Positions 14,134-22,229 of a stretch of DNA of 28,301 nt are shown one piece after another; within the stretch, counting starts at the first letter, position 1; each line of letters starts with the position of its first letter. The notes under the pieces are model-generated. The model saw nothing but the letters and a program-made list of their open reading frames with translations. It was not told where the DNA came from and did no database searches. A program made the translations under genes and the position numbers. The DNA comes from JAPUME01 sp964605715 (GTDB lineage Bacteria > Acidobacteriota > Terriglobia > UBA7540 > JAPUME01). The stretch lies in assembly GCA_964605715.1 (NCBI GenBank), contig CAZSDV010000028.1, positions 1 to 28,301 of the forward strand, written 5' to 3'.

Positions 14134-17028
14134 TTATGAACATCCTGATGTACTCCCGCAATTCATGCACTTGTAGCAGCTTCCATTTCGTACCATCAGC
14201 GAACCACAATCAGCACAGGAAGGTGCATCGGCCATTGCTAGAACATCATTTAAGGAGACCACCTCTGTTTGCGGCTTTTCCGCTGCCGTAGCTCCCGCTG
14301 ACCCAACTGGTGAGGAAAGAGTTGTAGCTACAGAGTCGTCAACTGGTTGCGCTTCATTGGGTAAAAATTTTACGGCAAGCCAACGGAAAATATAATCCAT
14401 GATAGATTTTGCAAAGCGAATGTCATTGTTGTTGGTCCAGCCACTCGGTTCAAAACGAGTATGCGAGAACTTGTCGCACAAAACCTTTAGCGGTACTCCA
14501 TATTGCAAGGCCAAGGAGATAGCGGTAGCAAAACAGTCCATCAAGCCGCTGACCGTTGATCCCTCCTTGGCCATGGTCAGAAAGATCTCACCAGGGGATC
14601 CATCTTCATAAATTCCAACGGTTAAATAACCTTCATGGCCCCCGACAGAAAATTTATGGGTAACTGCTTGACGCTCGTTGGCAAGCTTCCGCCGATAAGG
14701 CTTCGATGAAGTAACCTCTCCTGCACTGGGAACCTCCACCTTCTCTTGAGATATTGGAATCTTAGCTTTTGTTTCTGTCCTCGCAGTATTAAGCGGCTGG
14801 GTTCGCTTTGAGCCATCTCGATAGATAGCAATTGCCTTCACGCCCAGTCTCCAAGATTCGATAAACGTTCGTGAAATATCCTCAACTGTGGCTTCCTCAG
14901 TAAGATTGACTGTCTTCGAAATTGCGCCTGAAAGAAATGGCTGCACCGCCGCCATCATACGAATATGACCCATATAGTGAATACAACGCTTGCCTTTTGC
15001 AGGCCTCAAAGAACAATCAAAAACTGGAAGATGCTCGGCTTTCAGGTGGGGAGCTTCTTCGATGGTGCCATGTTGGTCAATGTAACTGACAATCTCGGAG
15101 GTTTCCTCATCATTGTAGCCAAGTCGGAGTAGAGCCGTAGGTACGACGTTGTTGACAATTTCAATTAGACCTCCTCCTACCAGCTTCTTGTATTTCACCA
15201 AAGCGAGATCCGGCTCAACTCCTGTGGTATCACAATCCATCATGAAGCCGATGGTCCCAGTGGGAGCCAAAACTGTAACTTGAGCATTTCGATAACCTAC
15301 CTTACTTCCCTCTTCGAGGCACTCATGCCAAACTTCGCATGCCGCCACCCACAAATTTTCAGCAATCGGCCCCACGCGTGCCGGCGGATTAAAATCCTTA
15401 AGCGCTCCTCGGTGCATAGAGATGACTTCTAAAAAACTCTCCCGGTTCTTTGCATAGCCGGCAAACGGGCCCAGTTCACCTGCAATACGAGAGCTGGTCA
15501 AATATGACTGTCCGTGCATTAAGGCGGTGACGGTTGCAGCAAACTCGCGGCCTGCCTCTGAGTCGTAGGCAATGCCATAAGACATCAACAAGGCGCCTAG
15601 GTTGGCATACCCTAAACCCAAGGGACGGAAATCATGGGAATTTCGGGCAATTTTTTCCGTAGGGTAGCTGGCATTATCTACTAAAATTTCCTGTGCTAAG
15701 GTAACAACATCCACTGCCTGACGGAAAGCCTCAACATCAAATCTTCCATCGGGGGTTAGGAAGCGCATCAGGTTCAATGACGCTAGATTACAAGCTGAAT
15801 CATCAAGAAACATATATTCGCTGCACGGATTGGAGGCATTAATGGGCGCAGTTGCTTTACTTGTGTGCCAGCGATTGATTGTCGTATCGAACTGCATTCC
15901 TGGATCCCCACTTTGCCAAGCTGCCTCGGCGATTTTTTTCATAAGGTCACGGGCACGGTAAGTCTTATGAGGAGCTCCTGTCGAAATCTCGTGCGTGACC
16001 CATTCTTGATCTTCAACGACGGCTTCCATAAATTCGTCCGTCACGCGCACACTGTTATTTGCATTCTGGAAAAAGATTGAGCTGTAAGCTTCTCCATCAA
16101 GAGATGAGTCATAGCCCCCCTCTATAAGCATCCAAGCTTTCCGTTCTTCTTTCGCTTTGCAGTCAATAAAATCTTCAATATCGGGATGATCTACATCTAG
16201 AATCACCATTTTTGCGGCACGACGCGTCTTGCCGCCTGACTTAATGACGCCAGCAAAAGCATCGTAGCCACGCATGAAGCTTAGCGGCCCAGAAGCACTA
16301 CCTCCCCCAGAAAGAGTTTCTGTTGAGGAGCGTAAAGGAGAAAGGTTGGTACCCGTACCCGAACCCCACTTAAACAACATGCCTTCCGTCTTTGCCAACG
16401 TGAGAATACTTTCAAGGTCATCGTCCACTGAATTAATGAAGCAGGCTGAACACTGGGGGTGCCTGTAAGCTTCATGCTCCCTTTTTACTGTTGTGGTGGC
16501 CGGGTCCCAGTACCAGCCAGTGCCCTTGAGGGATCGCCCGTATTTGTGCCAAAGGCCACAGTTAAACCAGACAGGAGAGTTAAAAGCAGCCTTCTGGTGC
16601 ACTAGAATGTGTGTTAGCTCAGCACCAAAGGTCTGCGCGTCTTCCTTTGCTTGGAAATACCCGCCCTCTCGTCCCCAATCCGTAATGGTGTCCGCGACTC
16701 GAGAGATAAGTTGCTTTAAACTAGTTTCACGCTCCTTGCTGTCTAGTTTTCCGTAAAAATATTTCGAAGCGACAATATTAGTGGCTGTCTGAGACCAACC
16801 CTTAGGAACCTCAACGTTTGCCTGTTCAAACAAAGACTCTCCCTTTTCATTCTGAATAGAGGCAGTCCGCAACTCCCACTCAACCTCATCGAAAGGATGC
16901 ACCTCGGGTTTAGTGAAAAATGTTTTGACTGTTAGTCCGCTCTTTTTCCCTAGGTGTTCCTTGGAACCGTTCTTCTCGGCTGTCGGGACAGGGTGAACCT
17001 GTGCGGGGGCAGCGTTCCTATTTGCCAT
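14134..17028 (-). CDS. nrdJ: Vitamin B12-dependent (class II) ribonucleoside-diphosphate reductase
   Basis: It makes deoxyribonucleotides using an adenosylcobalamin radical, with or without oxygen. At 964 residues it matches the long class II form. Key residues visible: C196 in PQCSACFINS, the NASNPCSE motif (N400, C402, E404; C402 is the likely thiyl radical site), C413 in DSACNLASLN (redox partner of C196), KWGSGTGTNLSPLR (220-233) in the barrel, and APTGTIGFMMDCDTTGVEPD with the phosphate-binding loop. The C-terminus is a Cys-rich tail (C938, C941, C951, C954, C957, C963), probably a zinc ribbon and/or re-reduction tail. ATG at 17028 is preceded by GGAGG at six bases. It has its own promoter and a leader of about 180 nt, with two NrdR boxes upstream. 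No class I or III reductase is seen in the window, and no intein is present. Confidence 0.98.
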   Translation of the reverse strand: MANRNAAPAQVHPVPTAEKNGSKEHLGKKSGLTVKTFFTKPEVHPFDEVEWELRTASIQNEKGESLFEQANVEVPKGWSQTATNIVASKYFYGKLDSKERETSLKQLISRVADTITDWGREGGYFQAKEDAQTFGAELTHILVHQKAAFNSPVWFNCGLWHKYGRSLKGTGWYWDPATTTVKREHEAYRHPQCSACFINSVDDDLESILTLAKTEGMLFKWGSGTGTNLSPLRSSTETLSGGGSASGPLSFMRGYDAFAGVIKSGGKTRRAAKMVILDVDHPDIEDFIDCKAKEERKAWMLIEGGYDSSLDGEAYSSIFFQNANNSVRVTDEFMEAVVEDQEWVTHEISTGAPHKTYRARDLMKKIAEAAWQSGDPGMQFDTTINRWHTSKATAPINASNPCSEYMFLDDSACNLASLNLMRFLTPDGRFDVEAFRQAVDVVTLAQEILVDNASYPTEKIARNSHDFRPLGLGYANLGALLMSYGIAYDSEAGREFAATVTALMHGQSYLTSSRIAGELGPFAGYAKNRESFLEVISMHRGALKDFNPPARVGPIAENLWVAACEVWHECLEEGSKVGYRNAQVTVLAPTGTIGFMMDCDTTGVEPDLALVKYKKLVGGGLIEIVNNVVPTALLRLGYNDEETSEIVSYIDQHGTIEEAPHLKAEHLPVFDCSLRPAKGKRCIHYMGHIRMMAAVQPFLSGAISKTVNLTEEATVEDISRTFIESWRLGVKAIAIYRDGSKRTQPLNTARTETKAKIPISQEKVEVPSAGEVTSSKPYRRKLANERQAVTHKFSVGGHEGYLTVGIYEDGSPGEIFLTMAKEGSTVSGLMDCFATAISLALQYGVPLKVLCDKFSHTRFEPSGWTNNNDIRFAKSIMDYIFRWLAVKFLPNEAQPVDDSVATTLSSPVGSAGATAAEKPQTEVVSLNDVLAMADAPSCADCGSLMVRNGSCYKCMNCGSTSGCS

Positions 17029-17074
17029 ATGTCGCCTCCATGCCTGGAAAACCTAATTTTCTTCTGTAAGTCTA

Positions 17075-17096
17075 GCCCACATAACATCTTATGGGC
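17075..17096 (-). other. Hairpin in the nrdJ leader
   Basis: An inverted repeat in the untranslated leader of nrdJ, about 45 bp before the start codon: GCCCATA pairs with TATGTGGGC, allowing one wobble. I looked for cobalamin-riboswitch landmarks in this leader and saw none. The role is unknown; it could affect translation or RNA stability. Confidence 0.35.
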
Positions 17097-17217
17097 GAAG
17101 TCTCAGCGCCGAAAGGAGCGGTAGCGCGATCAATCCCTCAGGTCCAATCAAATAATCTGAAATCTTCGGCTCCTGACACTTCTGCTGCTCTTCGCTTCGG
17201 CATCCTATGCTAGGCTG

Positions 17218-17246
17218 AATTTAAGTTGGGAAGGGTGGCTTGTCAA
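17218..17246 (-). promoter_or_regulatory. Sigma70-type promoter of nrdJ
   Basis: On the minus strand there is a perfect -35 TTGACA (17241-17246), a 17-bp spacer and a -10 TAAATT (17218-17223, four of six consensus bases). This predicts a transcription start near 17210 and a leader of about 180 nt. Two candidate NrdR boxes lie 9 bp upstream of the -35. Confidence 0.75.
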
Positions 17247-17255
17247 GGGAAAAAA

Positions 17256-17271
17256 CCCCTAAATATGGTAC
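17256..17271. promoter_or_regulatory. NrdR box, promoter-proximal
   Basis: CCCCTAAATATGGTAC against the NrdR consensus ACACWATATWTWGTGT. The 10-base core CTAAATATGG matches eight positions. By itself it is a weak site. Its value comes from a stronger box 30 bp away in the same orientation and from its place 9 bp upstream of the nrdJ -35, as expected for paired NrdR sites. Confidence 0.55.
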
Positions 17272-17285
17272 CTTTTTTTTTGAAC

Positions 17286-17301
17286 ACTCTAAATATTGTG
17301 G
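17286..17301. promoter_or_regulatory. NrdR box, promoter-distal (strong)
   Basis: ACTCTAAATATTGTGG matches 13 of 16 positions of the NrdR consensus, and 9 of 10 in the core CTAAATATTG. Its centre is 30 bp from that of the proximal box, about three helical turns, close to the 31-32 bp seen for known NrdR pairs. The cognate regulator NrdR is encoded at 3891-4352. Confidence 0.7.
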
Positions 17302-17316
17302 AAAAACTGTGGATAT
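17297..17316. promoter_or_regulatory. Two DnaA-box-like sequences upstream of nrdJ
   Basis: TGTGGAAAA (17297-17305) and TGTGGATAT (17308-17316) each match eight of nine bases of the DnaA box TGTGGATAA, 11 bp apart. The first overlaps the distal NrdR box. DnaA sites upstream of reductase genes are established for E. coli nrdAB, but such short A/T-rich matches also arise by chance. Nothing else in 17317-17577 is recognisable. Confidence 0.35.
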
Positions 17317-17577
17317 CCTAATCCTCTCTACTGATAACACTGGCGTGAATATATGCTCTCCCAATCCTGCTGATCCTCTCATCGATTCTAATTTCCCCTT
17401 TACTTTCTTAATGTTCTGGGAATGGGCAATAATTTCCGTTGCGCAACCACAACAACAAAAATAGGAATTATGCAATCAATTCATAGTGAAAAGCTAAGGA
17501 GGAAAATCTGTGGAAAGAATTCTGGAATGAGAAAAAATATTTAGGTAAGATCGAAAATTCTATTCGAGGATGGGAAC

Positions 17578-18087
17578 TTAATTGAGGAGAACAGGTTTTA
17601 AGTTGGCTTTCAGGACTGCATTGGCCACAACCACCTCAGCATCCTTAAGGGTTGTCTTACGGGCGGTGCCAATTTCCTCTACCAAAAGTTGCCAAGCCCT
17701 CTCCAGCATCTTCTTTTCGCGGAATGACAACGCCTTGCCCTGACTCAAGGTGAGCAGGCATTTCAGAACCTCAGCTACGTGCTGCAGCTCACCAGTCCGC
17801 ATCTTGTCACAGTTCTCTTTGTATCGCCACTTCCAGTTACTGGCTGTCTCACATCCAATCTTTTCCATAAACCGGAGGATTGATTTAACTTCCCGGCCCT
17901 TAGACACCCGACGGAGCCCAACACTTTCGGCATTGCAGAAGGGAACCATGACTCGCAAACTGCTCGACAGAATTTTTAGAAGATAATAGCTTTCGGATGC
18001 GCCGTTGAAATTCTTTTTGGAGATTTGCTGGATAATCCCAACACCATGGTTGGGATACACTACTTTCTCTCCAAGGTGGAAATCCAT
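17578..18087 (-). CDS. CarD family transcriptional regulator
   Basis: A 169-residue member of the CarD/CdnL/TRCF-RID family, which binds the RNA polymerase beta subunit and stabilises open promoter complexes. The N-terminal Tudor-like domain is clear: MDFHLGEKVVYPNHGVGIIQQISKK, then YYLLKILSSSLRVMVPFCNAESVGLRRV. The helical C-terminal DNA-binding domain follows (WKWRYKENCDKMRTGELQHVAEVLKCLL; LSFREKKMLERAWQLLVEEIG), with the RYKEN, LSxxEKKML and A..LL.EEI patterns of the family. ATG at 18087 follows AGGAGAGG. A promoter with TTGACT and TACAGT is 31 bp upstream of the start, giving a short leader. It is separated from nrdJ by 549 bp and from the aldolase by 150 bp. Confidence 0.95.
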   Translation of the reverse strand: MDFHLGEKVVYPNHGVGIIQQISKKNFNGASESYYLLKILSSSLRVMVPFCNAESVGLRRVSKGREVKSILRFMEKIGCETASNWKWRYKENCDKMRTGELQHVAEVLKCLLTLSQGKALSFREKKMLERAWQLLVEEIGTARKTTLKDAEVVVANAVLKANLKPVLLN

Positions 18088-18125
18088 TGCCTCTCCTGGG
18101 AAAAAGACTTATTAGAGGATGCCCC

Positions 18126-18155
18126 ACTGTAAGCTACCCAGTAGGCTAAAGTCAA
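18126..18155 (-). promoter_or_regulatory. Promoter of the carD-like gene
   Basis: On the minus strand -35 TTGACT (18150-18155), an 18-bp spacer and -10 TACAGT (18126-18131), predicting a start near 18119 and a leader of about 31 nt. The spacer contains a short inverted repeat, CTAC-CCA-GTAG (18134-18144), which could be an operator or coincidence. Confidence 0.6.
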
Positions 18156-18237
18156 GGGACTTGGCGTTCTGTAGGATTTCTCTGGCAGAGTCCCGCACTC
18201 ACCTCAAGCAGGGCATCCACCCATACCTCTCTCTATC

Positions 18238-19035
18238 CTAGTAGAGACCTTTTCCTGCCCGGCGCGTCTCTCCAACGAGCGCCTGAACAGCGTCGGTGGC
18301 GGCTCGCAGTAGAAGTCGACTTTCTGACCCCAACATCAAGAATCGCATCCCCATCTCTTGATAACGTTTGGTTGCTTCAACAGTCGAGCCATGAACTGCA
18401 GGCGAAACGCCATTCTTCGTACAAACCTCAAACACACGCTCAATCGCTTTCAATACGCGTTTGTGTTTGAATTCTCCTGGCACCCCGAGGGAGATAGAAA
18501 GGTCGTTCAATCCAATTAGAGAAACGTCTAGACCAGGAACGCGTGTAATCTCATCCAGGTTTTCTATTGCTTCCTCGCTCTCTACCTGAAGAATTACCAG
18601 TGTATTTTCATTGGACCATTTGATTGCTTCTTGTACGGTAGTTGACGCGTAGTCGGTAATCACAGGTCGCATGCCGAACCCTCGCCTCCCTTGTGGAGGA
18701 TACTTAACACTGGCAATAGCACGCTCTGCCTCTTTACGTGTATCGACCCTGGGAACCATAACTCCCATCACGCCCATATCAAGGGTGCGTGCAATGAGAA
18801 AGTACTCGTTGTCGGTTACCCTCGCCAGTGGCACCAAGCCTGCCGCCTTAGCTCCTCGGGTAAGATTTTGAATCGTCTCAGGATCAGGAGAAGCATGTTC
18901 GGTATCTACCAGGATGAAGTCCATCCCGGCTGCTGCCAGCAAGTGAGGGATTTCAGGACTGCGCGCCTCGTGGATCATGGTTCCCACGACCGACTCTCCT
19001 GCTTTCAGCGCCTGTTTGACATGGTTGACTTTCAT
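18238..19035 (-). CDS. HpcH/HpaI family aldolase (2-keto-3-deoxy acid aldolase-like)
   Basis: A class II, metal-dependent pyruvate aldolase of 265 residues, which cleaves 2-keto-3-deoxy acids to pyruvate and an aldehyde. It shows GTMIHEARSPEIPHLLAAAGMDFILVDTEHA with the conserved His47, Arg72 in LVPLARV, GVMVPRVDT, YPPQGRRGFG, and the metal-binding Glu152 (ILQVESEEA) and Asp178 (GLNDLSISLG). These positions match HpaI- and RhmA-type enzymes. ATG at 19035 follows AAGGAGAT. It lies 284 bp downstream of the D-2-hydroxyacid dehydrogenase on the same strand. The two may act on the same class of hydroxy or keto acids, but the gap is large and separate promoters are possible. The substrate (rhamnonate-, galactarate- or hydroxyphenylacetate-derived) cannot be told. 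Confidence 0.93.
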   Translation of the reverse strand: MKVNHVKQALKAGESVVGTMIHEARSPEIPHLLAAAGMDFILVDTEHASPDPETIQNLTRGAKAAGLVPLARVTDNEYFLIARTLDMGVMGVMVPRVDTRKEAERAIASVKYPPQGRRGFGMRPVITDYASTTVQEAIKWSNENTLVILQVESEEAIENLDEITRVPGLDVSLIGLNDLSISLGVPGEFKHKRVLKAIERVFEVCTKNGVSPAVHGSTVEATKRYQEMGMRFLMLGSESRLLLRAATDAVQALVGETRRAGKGLY

Positions 19036-19267
19036 TTAGATCTCCTTGAGGGGACAGGAGGGCACGCGGGCGCGAACAGTCTTCACTTCCAAACTCTCGT
19101 ACCTGTCCTAACTAGAAATGCTTACAGCTGGATGGGAAAAGTATACAGCATTGAACAGGACTGCGCGACTGGAACGTACAAGTTATATAATTAGTCGATC
19201 TTAGATTTCCTTAATAAGACACCCCAGAAACAAATTAGGAGCGTCACGACGAGTTCCACCCTATCGC

Positions 19268-19283
19268 TTGATTCACGAATCAA
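19268..19283. promoter_or_regulatory. Candidate operator: perfect 7-2-7 inverted repeat
   Basis: TTGATTC-AC-GAATCAA is a perfect inverted repeat in the 284-bp gap between the D-2-hydroxyacid dehydrogenase (ends 19320) and the aldolase (starts 19035). It lies about 230 bp upstream of the aldolase start, so if it is an operator it is more likely for a distal promoter; a short transcription-end hairpin is the alternative. No local regulator gene is seen. Confidence 0.3.
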
Positions 19284-19319
19284 CTACACCGGCACTAATT
19301 TCTGAATAGAAGGAAAAAA

Positions 19320-20357
19320 TTACATTCTCTTTTGAAGTCTCAACTGAGGGACATCCTTAACATCCTGATTAACCAAATTGTGAGGAAACTCACCACGAAG
19401 CATGGCCGAGGCCTGCTGGGAAATTTGCAGGCCCATGTTGGCATAAGCCTCCACGCTACAGGAAGCATAGTGGCAAGTCATTACAACATTATCAAGATCG
19501 AAAAACGGATGTGGCCCTTTCTGCGGTTCTTTTTCCAGCACATCCAGTCCAGCACCTGATAATTTTCCTGACTGTAGTGCATCGAGTAAAGCCCTCTCAT
19601 CCACCACCGGTCCACGAGAAGTGTTGATGAGGATCGCCCCCTGTTTCATTTTCCCAAGGGCTTCCTGATTAATTAGGTGGTGGGTTTTCGGTGAGAGAGG
19701 AACATGCAGGGAAACAATGTCAGCGGTGCTCAATACCTCCTCAAGTTCAGCTAGCCTAACATCAATGCCAGACGCCGATTCAGGTGACACGAAGGGGTCA
19801 TAAGCCACTAATCTTAAACCCAGCGCCCGTGCCTTCATAGCTACAGTTCGACCAATATTCCCTAGGCCGATCAACCCCAACGTCTGTCCACTCACACGAT
19901 GCATGGGTAGCATATCCTGTGCTGACCAACGGTGCCACTTGCCCATACGCACAATACGATCTGCATGTACGATTTTCCGGGTCACAGAAAAAATTAGGGC
20001 CAGGGTGTGTTCTGCAACCTCTTGTAGGCAGAAGTCAGGAACGTTCCCGACACATATACCGAGTTCAGTGGCTGCTGCCTGATCAACCGTGTCAAGGCCA
20101 ATGCCGGTGCGGATGACACCAACTGCACGGTCGAGTCGCTCCAAAAAACTCCGAGGCATTGGAATCCAACCCCCCAGGAACACAGTGGCCTCGGCGGCTA
20201 ACCGCATTTGCTCTTCCTCATTTGCGGCCTTAACTATTCGAAGAGTCCCTCCAGCTTCCTCAATCATTTGAGCATCTATGCTGTGATAGGGATCAAAATT
20301 GCTTTCCATCCAGAGCACCAAACGGAGATTCTTATCGTTTTTCATATCACCATCCAT
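19320..20357 (-). CDS. D-isomer specific 2-hydroxyacid dehydrogenase (CtBP-like)
   Basis: A 345-residue NAD-dependent enzyme that would interconvert 2-keto and D-2-hydroxy acids, or act on phosphorylated analogues. The nucleotide-binding loop is GLIGLGNIGRTVA (GxGxxG at 164-169), and Asp187 in VAYDPF favours NAD over NADP. Catalytic residues are Arg248 (NTSRGPVVDE), Glu277 (VLEKEP) and His296 (MTCHYAS). The conserved block HVPLSPKTHHLIN lies between. The usual PHxAxxT context of the His is changed to CHYASCS, seen in CtBP-like members. ATG at 20357 has no evident ribosome site; ATG at 20345, four codons in, is a fair alternative. The gene is divergent from the AI-2E-type permease and upstream of the aldolase. 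The substrate is unknown. Confidence 0.92.
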   Translation of the reverse strand: MDGDMKNDKNLRLVLWMESNFDPYHSIDAQMIEEAGGTLRIVKAANEEEQMRLAAEATVFLGGWIPMPRSFLERLDRAVGVIRTGIGLDTVDQAAATELGICVGNVPDFCLQEVAEHTLALIFSVTRKIVHADRIVRMGKWHRWSAQDMLPMHRVSGQTLGLIGLGNIGRTVAMKARALGLRLVAYDPFVSPESASGIDVRLAELEEVLSTADIVSLHVPLSPKTHHLINQEALGKMKQGAILINTSRGPVVDERALLDALQSGKLSGAGLDVLEKEPQKGPHPFFDLDNVVMTCHYASCSVEAYANMGLQISQQASAMLRGEFPHNLVNQDVKDVPQLRLQKRM

Positions 20358-20514
20358 TGTTTATTAGGAGCCACTAAAAAAATAACAACTGAACTTCTCC
20401 TATTTCTCTATTTTAATTCATCTTCAAGCTGTAATTTCACTAATTGTTTTAGTGCAGCTCAGGATAGAATATTCTGGACGGCTGTCAGGGATCGAAAAGA
20501 GTACTAAAAATCCG

Positions 20515-21567
20515 ATGATTAATCCGAATACCACAACCGCCAGCATTCGCATTATTGCGGCCGCCACGGTAATTGCCGCCTGCTACGTCGCTAGCTCAGT
20601 AATTATTACATTGATTTGCTCTATCTTTATCGCATTTGTTCTGGACCCAGTAGTCCAATTAACTGAGCGCATAAAATGTCCTCGCTGGTTAGGTGCAATT
20701 GCAATTGTGCTTCTTGCGCTTGGCTTCCTTAGTTTGTTGGGTTTCTTGGTTTATGGTCGACTAGTAGAATTTATCGCTGACATTCCTATCCTTAGCGCTC
20801 GGATCCAAGAAATCATTGCAAGAATTCTACAGCCGCTCGAGTCGCTGGAGCTAAGAGGGAATGCGATCTTTTCTCGACAAGCTCCATTCGTCCCCACGGT
20901 CCGCGTGGAGGCTGAATCTGGATGGGAGCAATACATTTTCCGTGGCATCGGTTCAATTTACACAGCTGCGTTCACAGTAATGTTTATACCTTTTCTAGTC
21001 TTCTTTATGCTGACCTCTAAACACCAGCTTTGGAGAGTGGTGGTTAATCTGTTCAGGCCGGAGCAGCAGAAAGTTGCTGAAGGAGTTATCCGGGGAATTA
21101 GTCACATGACCCGTGAATACATCCTAGGGAATATTATCGTAGCGCTTCTTTCTTCCTTTGCTCTCGTACCGGTATTCTATTTAGTGGGCGTGCGCTATGC
21201 TCTGCTCGTAGCGCCTCTTTGCGCCTTCCTAAACTTGATCCCCTACATCGGCGTAGCTTTAGCTCTCCTTCTACCTCTCCTTTTGCTACTCATCAACCCG
21301 GCCATGACAACCCCAACACCATTTGTTGTCATCACGGTAGCGGTGGTCCTAATCCACTTCCTAGCAGTAAACCTCTTGACTCCCAAGCTTGTTGGCCACC
21401 GAGTGAAACTCAATCCCTTAGCAGTAACGGTCGCGCTTATGTTTTGGGGGTGGCTCTGGGGGGCTGTCGGCCTGATCATAGCAATTCCCCTCACCGCAGC
21501 GATCAAGGCAGTTTGCGATAACGTTGAAGGATTGAAGCCCTTCGGTAGTGTTTTGGGAGAGGGGTAG
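20515..21567 (+). CDS. AI-2E family transporter (PerM-like permease)
   Basis: A polytopic inner-membrane protein of about 350 residues. It has two N-terminal helices (SIRIIAAATVIAACYVASSVIITLICSIFIAFVLDPVV, then LGAIAIVLLALGFLSLLGFLVYG), a soluble region, the family loop REYILGNIIVALLSSFALVPVFYLVGVRYALLVAPLCAFLNLIPYIGVALA, and the last helices with LTPKLVGHRVKLNPLAVTVALMFWGWLWGAVGLIIAIPLTAAIK. The phrases NLIPYIG and KLNP are family hallmarks. Members export the autoinducer AI-2 in E. coli (TqsA) or act as Na+/H+ antiporters elsewhere; function here is unknown. I chose ATG at 20515. An upstream GTG at 20452 would add 21 residues but overlaps a short inverted repeat (CACTAA-TTGTT-TTAGTG, 20438-20454) and lacks a ribosome site. 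It is convergent with thiE, 35 bp away. Confidence 0.92.
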   Translation: MINPNTTTASIRIIAAATVIAACYVASSVIITLICSIFIAFVLDPVVQLTERIKCPRWLGAIAIVLLALGFLSLLGFLVYGRLVEFIADIPILSARIQEIIARILQPLESLELRGNAIFSRQAPFVPTVRVEAESGWEQYIFRGIGSIYTAAFTVMFIPFLVFFMLTSKHQLWRVVVNLFRPEQQKVAEGVIRGISHMTREYILGNIIVALLSSFALVPVFYLVGVRYALLVAPLCAFLNLIPYIGVALALLLPLLLLLINPAMTTPTPFVVITVAVVLIHFLAVNLLTPKLVGHRVKLNPLAVTVALMFWGWLWGAVGLIIAIPLTAAIKAVCDNVEGLKPFGSVLGEG

Positions 21568-21602
21568 TCAAGTACACAAGCCTTCGTCTCTAAAATCCGA
21601 GG

Positions 21603-22229
21603 TCAGTTGCAGAGTGCACGAATTTCCGCCACACATTGCTTCAACGAAGGACAGCCCTGAAATAGAGAAATTCCTCCCACTCCTGAGGCACCTGCCTCTC
21701 GGCAGGAGGGGACCCGCTCAAGAGTAATGCCTCCTAGGGCAAGAATTGGTACTGTGGTTTTTCTGGAAATCTCCTGAAGTCTCTCTAGTCCTAGTGGGGG
21801 ACAGGATGAGGCTTTCGAAAAAGGTTTGAAGATTGGAGCCAGTAGGATGTAGTCGGCCCCCGCTTTCTCGGCACTCTGTGCCTCCTCCAGGGAACTGCAG
21901 GAGACGCCCATCAGCTGAGGCCTGGAGAAATGGGTACCGACCGCCCCAGGAGGAGCGGATTCCCTCCCTAAGTGAACACCCTGTGCTCCTGTGACCAGAG
22001 CTACATCCAGTCTATCATTTACTACAATTTTCGTAGCCCGACCAAAAGCCCAACGAACTGCGTTTCCAGCGAGCCCAAGCAACTCCCTCGTTCCCATATC
22101 CTTCTCTCGGATTTGAACTAGAGAGACGCCTGCCTCGATGGCTTCCTTTACACGAACAGAGATTTCACCTTGCGGAAGTGTTGTTCGGTCGGTGATATAG
22201 CAGAGCACAAAACCCTCAGCCAGACTCAT
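21603..22229 (-). CDS. thiE: Thiamine-phosphate synthase
   Basis: It joins the pyrimidine (HMP-PP) and thiazole (THZ-P) halves of thiamine in the cytoplasm. At 208 residues it has the expected TIM-barrel landmarks: YITDRTTLP, VSLVQIREKDMGTREL, KIVVNDRLDVALVTGAQGVHLGRES, MGVSCSSLEEAQSAEKAGADYILLAPIFKPFSK and ILALGGITLE. The phosphate-binding and Mg-binding positions (IREKD, NDR, APIF.. .SK) are all there. TenI, a close relative, is a possible alternative but usually lacks this full set. ATG at 22229 overlaps by 14 nt the end of a small membrane ORF upstream, so the two are probably translationally coupled. No other thiamine genes or TPP riboswitch were seen nearby. Confidence 0.93.
   Translation of the reverse strand: MSLAEGFVLCYITDRTTLPQGEISVRVKEAIEAGVSLVQIREKDMGTRELLGLAGNAVRWAFGRATKIVVNDRLDVALVTGAQGVHLGRESAPPGAVGTHFSRPQLMGVSCSSLEEAQSAEKAGADYILLAPIFKPFSKASSCPPLGLERLQEISRKTTVPILALGGITLERVPSCREAGASGVGGISLFQGCPSLKQCVAEIRALCN

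Noticed and set aside
13907..14209. 100-codon minus-strand ORF overlapping the end of nrdJ
   Set aside because: It runs through the GC-rich hairpin segment, is Pro-rich with no recognisable domain, and overlaps the nrdJ coding region out of frame; it reads like translation of a repeat.
17029..17210. Cobalamin riboswitch in the nrdJ leader
   Set aside because: A B12-dependent reductase with a long leader invites the idea, but I found no B12-box or the other conserved riboswitch segments; only a simple hairpin is present.
17221..17475. 84-codon minus-strand ORF in the nrdJ promoter region
   Set aside because: It overlaps the promoter and NrdR boxes, and its sequence has no recognisable content.
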